NCBI GenBank assembly: GCA_020161265.1
Contig: JAIUOC010000008.1
Location: 310,001-374,000 of the forward strand
Direction of reading: 5' to 3'
Length of the DNA: 64,000 bases
Origin: Chloroflexota bacterium
GTDB lineage: Bacteria; Chloroflexota; Chloroflexia; Chloroflexales; Herpetosiphonaceae
Shown: in pieces, positions 24,928-33,879 of the stretch
Layout: each line of letters begins with the position of its first letter
Position numbering within the stretch: position 1 is the first letter of the stretch
Made by a program: the position numbers and the translations under genes
Notes under the pieces: model-generated
Databases searched by the model: none
Told to the model about the DNA's origin: nothing
What the model saw: the letters and a program-made list of their open reading frames with translations, nothing else

Positions 24928-27090
24928 TTAGGTTGGTTGTTGATTGGATACCATACTCGCATAAACTCCATTTGCGCCAACTAACTCGCCATGCGTGCCT
25001 TGTTCAGCAATTTGCCCTCGATCAAGCACAATGATCACATCGGCATTTTTGACCGTGCTCAGGCGATGGGCAATCACAATTCGGGTGCAGTTAAGCTGAT
25101 TCAGTTGTTGCTCAACAATCTGTTCGGTCAGGGTATCGAGTTGGCTGGTAGCTTCATCTAAAATTAAAATCGCAGGTTGGCGCAACAAGGCGCGGGCTAG
25201 CGCGATCCGTTGGCGTTGGCCGCCCGAAATTCCGCCTGCTGCCTCGCCAACCCGGGTTTCATAGCCCATTGGCATGCTCACAATGTCGTTGTGTAACCCA
25301 GCCCGTTGGCTCGCCGCAATCAGTTGGGCAGCTGGCAAGCTGGCCCGTTGCAAATTGATATTTTGGCGAATCGAGCCGCTAAATAAAAAGGCATCTTGGA
25401 GCACCACCCCAAATTGTTGGCGCAAGGCTTGGCGATCATAGTCCTCGATCGGGCGTTCATCGATCCAAATCTGGCCGCTGCTGGGCTGATACAAACCTAA
25501 CAATAATTTGGCAAGCGTGCTTTTGCCCGATCCAGTGCGCCCAACCAAGGCAACTTTTTGACCTGGCGCAATCTGCAATGAAATATCACGCAGAATTGGC
25601 GCAGTATGCGGATTATAGCCAAAACTCACGTTTTCCAGCCGAATTGCGCCTTGTAAGTTTGTTTCAGGCGCGAAGCTACCATCTGGCTCAGGCTGGGCCA
25701 TCAACACATCATTTAATCGTTCGAGATAGCTGGTTAATAATTGCAAGCGCTGGCCTTGGCTAATTAATGTGACCAACGGCGCGAGGGCTAAAGTGCCAAT
25801 CGCATTTAATGCCAGCATCGTACTTAAATCCATCTGGCCTTGGTGCACTTCGCGTAAGCCAACCCAGAGCAAAATTAATGGTGTGGCGGTTTGCAGCGTA
25901 CCCAAAATACTATCGACCACCGCGCTTAGGCGTTGGCGGCGTAGGCTGGTGTTGCGCTGGCGACGAGCCAAATTTTGCCAATAGCCAAACGCATAATGCT
26001 CCACGCCCATGGCTTTGATCGTGGTGATGCCGCTGAGTAATTCGACCAAATAGCTTTGGGCTTCGCTTTGCTCCAACAAATCAGTTTCGACGAGCGGGCG
26101 CAAACGGCCTTGAGTTAGCCAAATAATTGCCACTTGCAGCAAGGCGATGATCGCGACAGTCAAGCCAAAACTGCCACTTTGCCAAAACAACAAGCCACCA
26201 TACACCAACATTAACCCGCCATCGAGCACGACCGAAAGCACTTGGTTAGTAATTAATTCGCGAATTGTGCTGTTGCTGGTTAGGCGCAGCAATAAATCGC
26301 CGCTGCTGCGTTGCTCAAAAAAGGCCAAGGGCAAGCGCAACAAATGGCTTAAAAAATGCTCGCTTAAATCAGTATCAAAACGCAGTTGTAGCTGAATCAA
26401 CAAGAGGCTCCGCATATATTGAATCAAAAAGCGAATGCTGATGATTAAGCCCAAGCCAATTAATACCCGCCCAAGCAACACCTCAAAACTCGGCAAGGTA
26501 ACCTGTTGCACCAAACTTTTGGTCAGCAATGGCAAGGCCAGCCCAACCAATTGCAACAAGCCTGAGGCCACGATAATTTGCACCAATAAACTAGGTTTGG
26601 CCAAAAGCGTCGAGCGAATCAAGCGCCATTGGTTGGTGTTGGAGCGCTGGCGTTGCTCAAAATTTGGGCCAGGCTGGCAACTGAGCACAATCCCAGTGAA
26701 GCGTTGGTCAAGCTCGCTTAACTCAACAAAACGCCGACCCAAGGCAGGATCAACGATGGTTGCGCCGCGTGGCGACCACTGTTCAAGCACCACAAAATGA
26801 TTAAAATTCCAATGCAAAATCGCTGGGAGTTGGAGTGAGCCAAAATCGAGGTTTTGTAGGGCAAAGGCTCGTACAATCAGGCCATAATGCCGGCCAGCGG
26901 CAGCAATTGTTTGGGCACTCAAGCCATCACGCGATGGCCGACAGACCTCGCGAGCTTCTGCAACCGAAGTTGCTCGCCCCCAATAAGAGAGCACCATGGC
27001 CAAACATGCAGCACCACATTCAATCGCACTTAATTGGAGTAAAACAGGAACCCGTCGCCGTTTGAAGCTTGCCAACCAACGTTTCAACAT
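24928..27090 (-). CDS. C39-peptidase ABC exporter for double-Gly leader peptides (LanT-like)
   Basis: A 720-residue fused protein starting MLKRWLASFKRRR. Residues 1-135 are a C39 peptidase: Gln19, Cys25 in IECGAACLAM, His98 in NHFVVLE, Asp114 in VDPALGRR, so the triad is complete. Residues about 160-450 hold the six-helix ABC transporter domain. The nucleotide-binding domain has Walker A GRTGSGKST (517-525), signature ISGGQRQRIALA and Walker B ILILDEATSQLD. It would cleave the precursor after its GG and export the core. It lies 36 bp downstream of a small HlyD-like stub and divergent from the precursor. Confidence 0.93.
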   Translation of the reverse strand: MLKRWLASFKRRRVPVLLQLSAIECGAACLAMVLSYWGRATSVAEAREVCRPSRDGLSAQTIAAAGRHYGLIVRAFALQNLDFGSLQLPAILHWNFNHFVVLEQWSPRGATIVDPALGRRFVELSELDQRFTGIVLSCQPGPNFEQRQRSNTNQWRLIRSTLLAKPSLLVQIIVASGLLQLVGLALPLLTKSLVQQVTLPSFEVLLGRVLIGLGLIISIRFLIQYMRSLLLIQLQLRFDTDLSEHFLSHLLRLPLAFFEQRSSGDLLLRLTSNSTIRELITNQVLSVVLDGGLMLVYGGLLFWQSGSFGLTVAIIALLQVAIIWLTQGRLRPLVETDLLEQSEAQSYLVELLSGITTIKAMGVEHYAFGYWQNLARRQRNTSLRRQRLSAVVDSILGTLQTATPLILLWVGLREVHQGQMDLSTMLALNAIGTLALAPLVTLISQGQRLQLLTSYLERLNDVLMAQPEPDGSFAPETNLQGAIRLENVSFGYNPHTAPILRDISLQIAPGQKVALVGRTGSGKSTLAKLLLGLYQPSSGQIWIDERPIEDYDRQALRQQFGVVLQDAFLFSGSIRQNINLQRASLPAAQLIAASQRAGLHNDIVSMPMGYETRVGEAAGGISGGQRQRIALARALLRQPAILILDEATSQLDTLTEQIVEQQLNQLNCTRIVIAHRLSTVKNADVIIVLDRGQIAEQGTHGELVGANGVYASMVSNQQPT

Positions 27091-27126
27091 TGCCAAACCT
27101 TGCTTGTAGCGCAAGGTTGTCCGGGG

Positions 27127-27327
27127 CTAGAGGTTTACGATCGGCGCACCAACCACAACTAAGCTGACAGAAAGCACCGCGACCAGCAACCACAAACTAC
27201 GCAGCAACAGCGGCGAAATCCGCTCTTGGACAACCTGCTCTTGATGATGAGCAACATATGAGGTTAGCGCAGCTGGGCGAAACAGGCTAGTGTTTGGAAT
27301 CAGAGTGGTTTGGCTGTGGTCATTCAT
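27127..27327 (-). CDS. HlyD-like N-terminal stub (66 residues)
   Basis: A 66-residue protein starting MNDHSQTTLI, with AGGAGG 8 bp upstream. It reads LFRPAALTSYVAHHQEQ, then a short linker, then one membrane segment RSLWLLVAVLSVSLVVVGAP and stops four residues later. LFR-x-A-L followed by a helix is how many HlyD-type adaptor proteins of C39 exporters begin, but the coiled-coil and lipoyl-like domains are absent. It is therefore either a remnant of a truncated membrane-fusion protein or a minimal accessory subunit. It is translated just before the exporter gene. Confidence 0.6.
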   Translation of the reverse strand: MNDHSQTTLIPNTSLFRPAALTSYVAHHQEQVVQERISPLLLRSLWLLVAVLSVSLVVVGAPIVNL

Positions 27328-27388
27328 TGGGGTGTCCTCCTGCGAAACTGGCCCCATTTAACCATAGTTGGGCTTTGCCAACTAGTCC

Positions 27389-27419
27389 AAAACCGATATA
27401 AAAACCGATATAGCGCTAT
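27389..27419. promoter_or_regulatory. Perfect 12-bp tandem repeat plus palindrome in the RiPP divergent region
   Basis: AAAACCGATATA occurs twice head-to-tail (27389-27400, 27401-27412), overlapping the palindrome ATAGCGCTAT (27410-27419). It sits about 60 bp upstream of the exporter-side stub and 102 bp upstream of the precursor ATG, the expected place for a shared operator, perhaps for the XRE/NB-ARC regulator in the locus. Confidence 0.6.
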
Positions 27420-27433
27420 CGCTCAAACTACGC

Positions 27434-27463
27434 TTGCCAATAACTATATTTTAACCGTATACT
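27434..27463 (+). promoter_or_regulatory. Predicted sigma70-type promoter for the RiPP precursor
   Basis: TTGCCA (27434-27439), an 18-bp spacer, then TATACT (27458-27463). The start codon is at 27521, with AAAGGAG about 8 bp before it. Confidence 0.55.
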
Positions 27464-27520
27464 AGGGCATCTAACAACCTCCCAATTTAAACCCACCCTA
27501 AAAATCAAAGGAGACCCAGC

Positions 27521-27748
27521 ATGTCGCATGAAGAAACGATCAACGCGTGGAATAATGCTGATCAAAATCCTGAGACTGAACCCACTAAACCCCAGCCAAT
27601 GCCTGCGAATCCTGCCGGAATGACTGAATTGAGCGATGAAGAATTACGCCAAATTCAAGGTGGTACCTTGGTCGATTGCAGTATCATCCCAACCATGACT
27701 TCGGTCAATAGTGCGGTTCCCTGCGTGGTTCACACCGACGAACAGTAG
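27521..27748 (+). CDS. Lanthipeptide-like RiPP precursor with double-Gly leader
   Basis: A 75-residue peptide. The leader ends ELSDEELRQIQGG (residues 36-48), the classic ELxxEExxxxxGG leader processed by C39 peptidases. The 27-residue core runs from Thr49 to Gln75 and contains Cys53 and Cys68 with Ser54, 61, 64 and Thr49, 58, 60, 72: two thiols and seven dehydratable residues. The N-terminal leader is Pro/Asn/Glu-rich. It is divergent from a C39 exporter and lies upstream of a regulator and a LanM-type dehydratase. A class II lanthipeptide or a dehydrated linear peptide is likely; product structure and activity are unknown. Confidence 0.87.
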   Translation: MSHEETINAWNNADQNPETEPTKPQPMPANPAGMTELSDEELRQIQGGTLVDCSIIPTMTSVNSAVPCVVHTDEQ

Positions 27749-27804
27749 AAAATTAGCCAAATGTCCTTGCTTTCCTGACTTCCACAGCACACTGGACAGC
27801 GTAT

Positions 27805-30537
27805 ATGACTAAGCTTGATGCCTCTTTTGGAATGTGGCTTAAACAACGCCGAAAGACCCTCGATCTGACCCAAGACGAGTTGGCTCATTTGGTTGGCTGT
27901 GCCACGGTCACGATTCGTAAAATTGAAGCTAATACGCTTAAGCCTTCAACCCAGATTGCTCAGCGCTTAGCCCAATGTTGTAATGTTCCCGAAGCTGAAC
28001 ATACAGCATTTGTTCATTTTGCGCGTTCGGAAACAACCACTGGGCCAGTATGGTCTGATCAAACACCAGGTGCTGCACGGGTCAATTTTGTGGTCGATCA
28101 ACCACCCCACAATTTGGTTGATTTACCCAATCCATTGATTGGTCGTGATGCTGATGTTGCGACCATCAATGAGCGTTTGGCCAACGAGCATGTGCGTTTA
28201 TTAACTTTAGTTGGCCCGCCTGGGGTTGGCAAAACTCGTTTAGCTTTGCAAGTAGCCCAACAACAACTTGAGCGCTTCCGCCATGGGGTGTTTGTCGTAG
28301 CCCTTGCTCCTGTAACCAATCCTCAAGATGTGTTGAGCGTAATCGCACAAACCCTAGGAATCAAAGAAACTGGCATTCGGCGCAGTTTCGAAGACCTCAA
28401 AAATTTTTTGTACGACCGCGAATTATTATTGGTGCTTGATAATTTCGAGCAGGTGTTGCCCGCTGCTAGCTCAATCGATCAGCTGATTCAGGCTTGTTAT
28501 GGGCTGAAGGTCTTGGTCACTAGTCGCGAGGCCTTGCGCTTACGCCGTGAACGTCGTTTTGCGGTTGCGCCGCTGGCTATTGCAACGCCCGCTAACGATG
28601 AGCCAAGCGCCACGCTTTCGCCAGCAGTAGCACTGTTTGTTGAGCGAGCACAGGCCGTTAATCCCGATTTTGAAATTAACGAAACCAGTCTGCGTGATAT
28701 TAGTGCCGTTTGTCGCCAGCTTGATGGCCTGCCGTTGAGTATTGAGTTGATTGCTGCCCGCAGTATGTTGCTTGCCCCCAAAGCGATGTTGCGCCATCTT
28801 GAGCATCAATTAACCGTCTTAACCAGCCGATCGTCTGATCATCCGCCGCGCCAACGAACCCTGCGTGATGCAATTCGTTGGAGTGTTGATCTGCTTGAGC
28901 CGAGCGATCAGCAGATGTTTATGCATGTTGGGGTTTTTCCGCAAAGCTGTACCCTCGATGCACTTGCCGCTGTCGGGGCAGAGCAAGCTTGGGCGCTCGA
29001 TTTGCTCGACGGCCTAAATACGCTCGCTGATAAAAGTTTGCTCTATGCCAAGGCTGATCAACAGGGCGAAACGCGCTTTGAAATGTTGAATGTGTTGCGT
29101 GAATATGCCCGCGAGATGTTGCAACACACTGGTTTATTGATCCAAGCTGCCCAACGCCATGCCCAATATTATTTGCAGTTGGCGCAAATCCTCCAAGCCG
29201 ATCTCAGCCAGCATAACCAACATGTGACCGCTGGCGATCGCTTTGAGCATGATTTATTCAATTTTCGGGCGGCCTTAGAATTTTTCTTTACTCAACGTCA
29301 AATCGAACAGAATGTTCAGCTTGCTACTAGTTTGGCCGATTTGTGGTATTTGCGCGGCTATGCTGGTGAAGGTCGGCGTTGGCTGGCCCAAGCAATCGAT
29401 CAAGCCCAAACCACCCAAACCACGCTTGAGCCAACCCTTTGGATCGAAGCACTCAACGCTGCGGGTTACCTCGCCTATCATCAAGGTGATTACGGCGATG
29501 CCGCCCAAACCTTCTCGCAAAGTCGCCAACTGATTGAAACTGCCAACGATCAGGTTGGCATGGCGCGGGTCTACAATAATTTGGGCTTAATTGCTCATTG
29601 GCAAGGCCAATATGCCCAATCTGAGGCTTTGCTCAACGATAGTTTGCAAATTTGGCGCAAACTTGATCTATCGATGGCGATTAGTAGTTTGGTCTGTAAT
29701 CTTGGGGCACTTCAGCTTGATCGCGGTGAATTGAGCCAGGCTGCCGAGTTGCTTGAACAAAGCAAAGTGCTCTGTCAGCAGCAACATTATGAAAATCGCA
29801 TCTCGATGGTTCTGCAACATCAAGGTAAATTGGCGCTCTATCGTGGCGATTATGCTACTGCCCAGCGTTGTTTTAGCGAAAGTCAGGCTATCGCCGAGCA
29901 GATGAGCAATAAAACTGTGATAGGTTTCGCTCTGATGTACCAAGGCTATACCACACTGGCCGCAGGCGAATTGGATCAGGCCGCCTGTTATTTGAGCAAA
30001 GCTGCCCAGATGAGCCAAGATCTTGGTAGCAAACATATGTTGTGTATGGTGTTGGCGGTGCAGGCACAGTTGGCCGTCGAACAAGCTCAATACGTGGTGG
30101 CTCGTCAATTATTTACCCAAGCCTTGGAGTTAGGCCGCACCATGCAATTTGGCACAGGCATTGCCAATGCCTTGCGTGGTTTGGCGCTGGTCGATGCGAT
30201 TCAAGGCCACTATAGCCCAGCGTTGGAGCAAATTAACCAAGCAATTCAAGGCTATCGCACCATCGGCAACCCCGAAGGCTTAATTCAAGCGCTTGAAACC
30301 TTGGCGTTTTGTTTGGTAACTATGGGCTATGGCAAGACAATCGAGCCTGTCGTTGCTGCACTCGATCAGTTGCGCCACGAATATGGCTTGCGCCGCTGGA
30401 ACAATCAACAAGCTCGTTGGCAACAGATTCAACAGGCTCTCGCGCAGCCTGATCAATCAACCCTGTCAGCCGAGCCAATTGTGGCCCAATTGCTCGACCA
30501 AATGCCCAGCCTGAAACTGCGTGAGCTGCGCACATGA
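27805..30537 (+). CDS. XRE-HTH / NB-ARC ATPase / TPR regulator
   Basis: A 910-residue regulator. Residues about 8-60 form an XRE-type helix-turn-helix (LTQDELAHLVGCATVTIRKI). The NB-ARC P-loop is GPPGVGKTR (137-145) and Walker B LLLVLDNFEQ (207-216), with GLPLSIELIAARS (GxP box) later. From about 520 to 880 are TPR-like helical repeats (e.g. ALNAAGYLAYHQGDYGDAA, ARVYNNLGLIAHWQGQYAQ). Such STAND-family proteins sense ligands through the repeat domain. Its stop overlaps the LanM-like start as ATGA, and it sits between precursor and modifying enzyme, so it probably governs the RiPP locus. Confidence 0.88.
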   Translation: MTKLDASFGMWLKQRRKTLDLTQDELAHLVGCATVTIRKIEANTLKPSTQIAQRLAQCCNVPEAEHTAFVHFARSETTTGPVWSDQTPGAARVNFVVDQPPHNLVDLPNPLIGRDADVATINERLANEHVRLLTLVGPPGVGKTRLALQVAQQQLERFRHGVFVVALAPVTNPQDVLSVIAQTLGIKETGIRRSFEDLKNFLYDRELLLVLDNFEQVLPAASSIDQLIQACYGLKVLVTSREALRLRRERRFAVAPLAIATPANDEPSATLSPAVALFVERAQAVNPDFEINETSLRDISAVCRQLDGLPLSIELIAARSMLLAPKAMLRHLEHQLTVLTSRSSDHPPRQRTLRDAIRWSVDLLEPSDQQMFMHVGVFPQSCTLDALAAVGAEQAWALDLLDGLNTLADKSLLYAKADQQGETRFEMLNVLREYAREMLQHTGLLIQAAQRHAQYYLQLAQILQADLSQHNQHVTAGDRFEHDLFNFRAALEFFFTQRQIEQNVQLATSLADLWYLRGYAGEGRRWLAQAIDQAQTTQTTLEPTLWIEALNAAGYLAYHQGDYGDAAQTFSQSRQLIETANDQVGMARVYNNLGLIAHWQGQYAQSEALLNDSLQIWRKLDLSMAISSLVCNLGALQLDRGELSQAAELLEQSKVLCQQQHYENRISMVLQHQGKLALYRGDYATAQRCFSESQAIAEQMSNKTVIGFALMYQGYTTLAAGELDQAACYLSKAAQMSQDLGSKHMLCMVLAVQAQLAVEQAQYVVARQLFTQALELGRTMQFGTGIANALRGLALVDAIQGHYSPALEQINQAIQGYRTIGNPEGLIQALETLAFCLVTMGYGKTIEPVVAALDQLRHEYGLRRWNNQQARWQQIQQALAQPDQSTLSAEPIVAQLLDQMPSLKLRELRT

Positions 30538-32369
30538 ATTGGTTGGCAAGCCTGAATCTACGCGAGCGCCAGCAGCTTGGTTTGAGCGAGCTTGGCGCTC
30601 GAACCACATCGCGTTACCAACGTTGGCGCAAGCAAGCCCCATTCGAGCAAACGCTCTGGTGGCAGGCACGGCTGGCGCTGGATGGATTGGATGATCAGCA
30701 ATTCCAAGCCTTGCTTGATCCCACCGTTGTGGTTGCTGCGCCGCCATGGGCCGAAACCCTCACAGCATGGCGCGAATGGCAAGCCCGCCCGCATCCGCGC
30801 TGGCTCAACCAACCAAACTTGGGCTATCCACTCTGGCCAATCGTCGATTATTGCTTAGCTCAGATTGAACAAGCCTTGCAGCAAGCACAGGTTAAGCATG
30901 CTTGGCCGAGCTTGCAGGCAGCGATTGGCAAGGCGCTCGTGCAACGTTTAGCCCAATTAACTGCCCAAACGCTGGTGCTTGAGCTGAATGTAGCCCGTTT
31001 GCGTGGCCAACTCCACGGCGCAACCAGCCAAGAGCGTTTTGAATATTTCATCGAACGCTATAGTCAAATCAGCGATTTGCTCGATCTATTGGCTGATTAT
31101 CCGGTGTTGTTGCGGAGTTTGGTGCATGAATGTCAAACGACAATTAATTTTATCAGCCACATTGCCCAGCATCTCGCTCACGATTGGCAGCAACTCCAAC
31201 AGCATTTTGGGCTTGAACTTGCCGAATGGACAGGTTTGGAAAGCTTGGGCGATTGTCATGCGGGCAAGAGTGTTTGCCGCTTGGATTTTGCCAGCGGCCA
31301 ACATTTGGCCTACAAACCGCGTTCACTGAGCACCGAAGTTGCCTTTAATCAGGTTTTAGCGTGGCACAACCAACAACCGCAAACCATCCAATTACGTGGT
31401 TTGAAGGTGCTCGATTGTGGCAATTATGGCTGGACGGAATGGCTGCAAGCCTTGCCGTGTGCCGATTCGGCGGCGGTACGGCGTTTTTATCAACGCCATG
31501 GAGCCTTATTGGCCTTGCTTTTGGTGTTACAAGCCTGCGATGTGCACTATGAAAATGTGATTGCCGTCGGCGAATATCCAGTCTTGATTGACCTCGAAGG
31601 CTTGTGCCATCCCCTGCTATTGAGCAATACCAACGAATTGATCGAGGCTGAACAAGTTGGCTTGTTACCACGCTTGCACTTTGCCACCGAGCAACATCTT
31701 GGAGTCGATATGAGCGGCATCGCGGGCAATGCCGAGCAAACCTTGCCCCTACCCCAGCCAGTTTGGGATGAGACCAATACTGATCAAATGGCTTTGCGCT
31801 ATGCTCCAACCGCCGTGCCAGCCGCCCACAATTTGCCAACCTGTAGCAAGCTCCAAATTGATCCATTGGATTATGCCGCTGAGGTTGAGCAAGGTTTTCG
31901 CACCACCTATTTAACCTTGTTGAGCGCCAAAGCCGAGTTGTTGAGCAATGTTCTCGCCGTTTGTGCCGATACCACAATTCGGGTAATTGCCCGCCCATCG
32001 AATAGTTACGCGATTTTGCTGCGCCATGCCAGCCATCCCAATCGGCTGCGCGATGCGATTGATCGTGATTGTTTGTTTGACCATTTGTGGCTAAGCATCC
32101 CTGAGCGACCACATTTGAAACCGTTTCTGCAAACTGAGCAAGCAGCACTGTGGCAAGGCGATATTCCATGGTTTGGCACGACCCCACGTTCGCAAACCAT
32201 TTGGGATGCCAATGACCAAAGCTTGCCATTTACCTTAGCCCAAAGCAGTTGGCAACGGGTTGAACTGGCAGTTGAGCGCTTGAGTCTTGAAGATTGCGCA
32301 AGCCAAATCGCCCAAATTCGCCATGCTTTTGGGACTAATGCTTCACCCAAATCGCCCCAGCAGCCATGA
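30534..32369 (+). CDS. LanM-type lanthipeptide dehydratase lacking the LanC cyclase domain
   Basis: A 611-residue protein matching the N-terminal dehydratase (DUF4135) half of class II synthetases, which are normally about 1,000 residues. Conserved motifs in order: GDCHAGKS (239-246), LAYKPRSL (258-265), DVHYENVIAVGEYPVLIDLEG (336-356), RVIARPSNSY (483-492, Ser where a Thr of the elimination site is usual) and GDIPWF (542-547). The protein ends about 60 residues later with no LanC His/Cys zinc motifs, and no separate LanC is encoded in this window. The enzyme should phosphorylate and dehydrate Ser/Thr in the precursor. It is coupled to the regulator by ATGA. Confidence 0.88.
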   Translation: MNWLASLNLRERQQLGLSELGARTTSRYQRWRKQAPFEQTLWWQARLALDGLDDQQFQALLDPTVVVAAPPWAETLTAWREWQARPHPRWLNQPNLGYPLWPIVDYCLAQIEQALQQAQVKHAWPSLQAAIGKALVQRLAQLTAQTLVLELNVARLRGQLHGATSQERFEYFIERYSQISDLLDLLADYPVLLRSLVHECQTTINFISHIAQHLAHDWQQLQQHFGLELAEWTGLESLGDCHAGKSVCRLDFASGQHLAYKPRSLSTEVAFNQVLAWHNQQPQTIQLRGLKVLDCGNYGWTEWLQALPCADSAAVRRFYQRHGALLALLLVLQACDVHYENVIAVGEYPVLIDLEGLCHPLLLSNTNELIEAEQVGLLPRLHFATEQHLGVDMSGIAGNAEQTLPLPQPVWDETNTDQMALRYAPTAVPAAHNLPTCSKLQIDPLDYAAEVEQGFRTTYLTLLSAKAELLSNVLAVCADTTIRVIARPSNSYAILLRHASHPNRLRDAIDRDCLFDHLWLSIPERPHLKPFLQTEQAALWQGDIPWFGTTPRSQTIWDANDQSLPFTLAQSSWQRVELAVERLSLEDCASQIAQIRHAFGTNASPKSPQQP

Positions 32370-32478
32370 TATACTGAGCCTAGTAGCCCTGCTACCAACT
32401 CCCTGAAACTTCAAACAACCCACCTTGGCTGGCATGTGCCAGTCATCGTTTTGGTGCACATACAAAGGATTAATCACG

Positions 32479-33879
32479 ATGCTGCTGAATATTGCAACCT
32501 TGGTGCTGTTATCACTTTGGCTGGGGGCGATGATTGGCGGATTATTGCTTATGCGCCAAGCAGGCCGTTGGCGCTGGATTGGCCTTGCCATTGCCGTGCA
32601 AGGTTTGATCTTGCTGGTATTTCAAGGCTTGCTCAGCACCTATCCAATTGGGATTGGCGACCCATTAATTCGGGTGAAATTTTGGGATTTGCTGAGCCAA
32701 GCGGCGGTCGTGCTTGGTGCCTTGGCGGTCGTCGTAGTTGTTCTATGGTGGCTGGCCAAACAAGTGCGCTACAGCATCGATCAGCAATTGCGCCGACGAG
32801 GCTTAGCCTTATTGTTGCTCTTTGGCATGCCATTAATCGCCACACCCGCCTTTTACACCATGTGGCAAACTAGCATTCCCGAGCGCGAACGTGAACGCAA
32901 CCCCGATTTGCGGGTGATCAATGTGCCCGAAGGTTTTGAATGGAGCGTCTACGCCCGTGGCACGATGGATAATCCCACAGCGATTGCCTTTGGCGCTGAA
33001 AACGAACTATACATCGCCGATATTGCTGGCGATTTGTGGATTGGCCGCGACCAAAATAATGATCAGCAGATCGATAGTTTGAGCAAATGGGCTGGCGATT
33101 TTGATTTGTTGGTTGGCTTGGTTTGGCGCGATGGTGAGTTGTATTGCGCTAGTTCGGGCAAAATCGAGGCCTTGCGTGATAGTAATGGCGATGGCGTAGC
33201 CGATAGTCGCCGCATTGTGGTTGATAATTTGCCCTCAATGATTTTGCAGCCACACTCCAACAATGGCTTGGCCTTTGGCCCCGATGGCCGCTTGTATTTT
33301 GGGGTTGGCAGCACTACCGACGGTAAATTTGAGGAAAATGAATTAGCCGCCAGCGTTTTATCGGTCAATCCCGATGGCACGGATTTGCGTCCGTATGCCC
33401 GTGGCTTGGGCAATGTGTTTGATGTTGCTTTCAATGCCGATGGGGCGCTGTTTGGGGGCGATAATGGCCCTAGCTCAGTTGAGGGCAATGATCCGCCAGA
33501 TGAATTTAATTATTTGGTCGAAGGCGAACACTATGGCTACCCCTACTTTTTTGGCGACCCGCCCAGCGATGGCGGCACACGCGGCGCATTAATCAGCTTT
33601 CCCGCTCACTCGGTGCCCACGGGAGTTACATTTTATAGTGGCGATCAGTATCCGCAAATCTATAGTGATAGCGCCTTTTTGACGCTCTGGCAGACGGGTG
33701 AGGTCGTGCATATTGAGGTTGGGCAAACCAGCAACGGCGATTATCTGGCCAAATCAACCACCTTTGCTGATGGTATGCTCTACCCGATTGATGTGATTAC
33801 TGGCCCCGATGGCAACTTGTATATCGCCGATTTCGGTACGAGTGCAATCTACCGAATCACCTATAATGGAGCGCGTTAA
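32479..33879 (+). CDS. Membrane-anchored sorbosone/PQQ glucose dehydrogenase-like protein
   Basis: A 466-residue protein, start MLLNIATLVLLS, AAAGGAT 8 bp upstream. Four hydrophobic segments in the first 130 residues (LSLWLGAMIGGLLLM, IGLAIAVQGLILLVF, AAVVLGALAVVVVVLWWL, LALLLLFGMPLIATPAF) precede an extracytoplasmic beta-propeller with PTAIAFGAENELYIAD, PHSNNGLAFGPDGRLYFGVG, LGNVFDVAFNADGALFGGDNG and GPDGNLYIADFG. This is the GSDH fold, often PQQ-dependent. Its stop overlaps the next ATG (TAATG), which encodes a cytochrome c, so electrons probably pass to that protein. Substrate unknown. Confidence 0.83.
   Translation: MLLNIATLVLLSLWLGAMIGGLLLMRQAGRWRWIGLAIAVQGLILLVFQGLLSTYPIGIGDPLIRVKFWDLLSQAAVVLGALAVVVVVLWWLAKQVRYSIDQQLRRRGLALLLLFGMPLIATPAFYTMWQTSIPERERERNPDLRVINVPEGFEWSVYARGTMDNPTAIAFGAENELYIADIAGDLWIGRDQNNDQQIDSLSKWAGDFDLLVGLVWRDGELYCASSGKIEALRDSNGDGVADSRRIVVDNLPSMILQPHSNNGLAFGPDGRLYFGVGSTTDGKFEENELAASVLSVNPDGTDLRPYARGLGNVFDVAFNADGALFGGDNGPSSVEGNDPPDEFNYLVEGEHYGYPYFFGDPPSDGGTRGALISFPAHSVPTGVTFYSGDQYPQIYSDSAFLTLWQTGEVVHIEVGQTSNGDYLAKSTTFADGMLYPIDVITGPDGNLYIADFGTSAIYRITYNGAR

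Noticed and set aside
27127..27327. Second RiPP precursor
   Set aside because: The small protein has no Gly-Gly leader end and no Cys, and has a membrane helix; it fits an HlyD-like stub better.
31345..32229. A 294-residue antisense frame inside the LanM-like gene
   Set aside because: Sequence has no domain pattern, is rich in His/Cys/Arg, and lies opposite strongly conserved dehydratase motifs; treated as a shadow frame.
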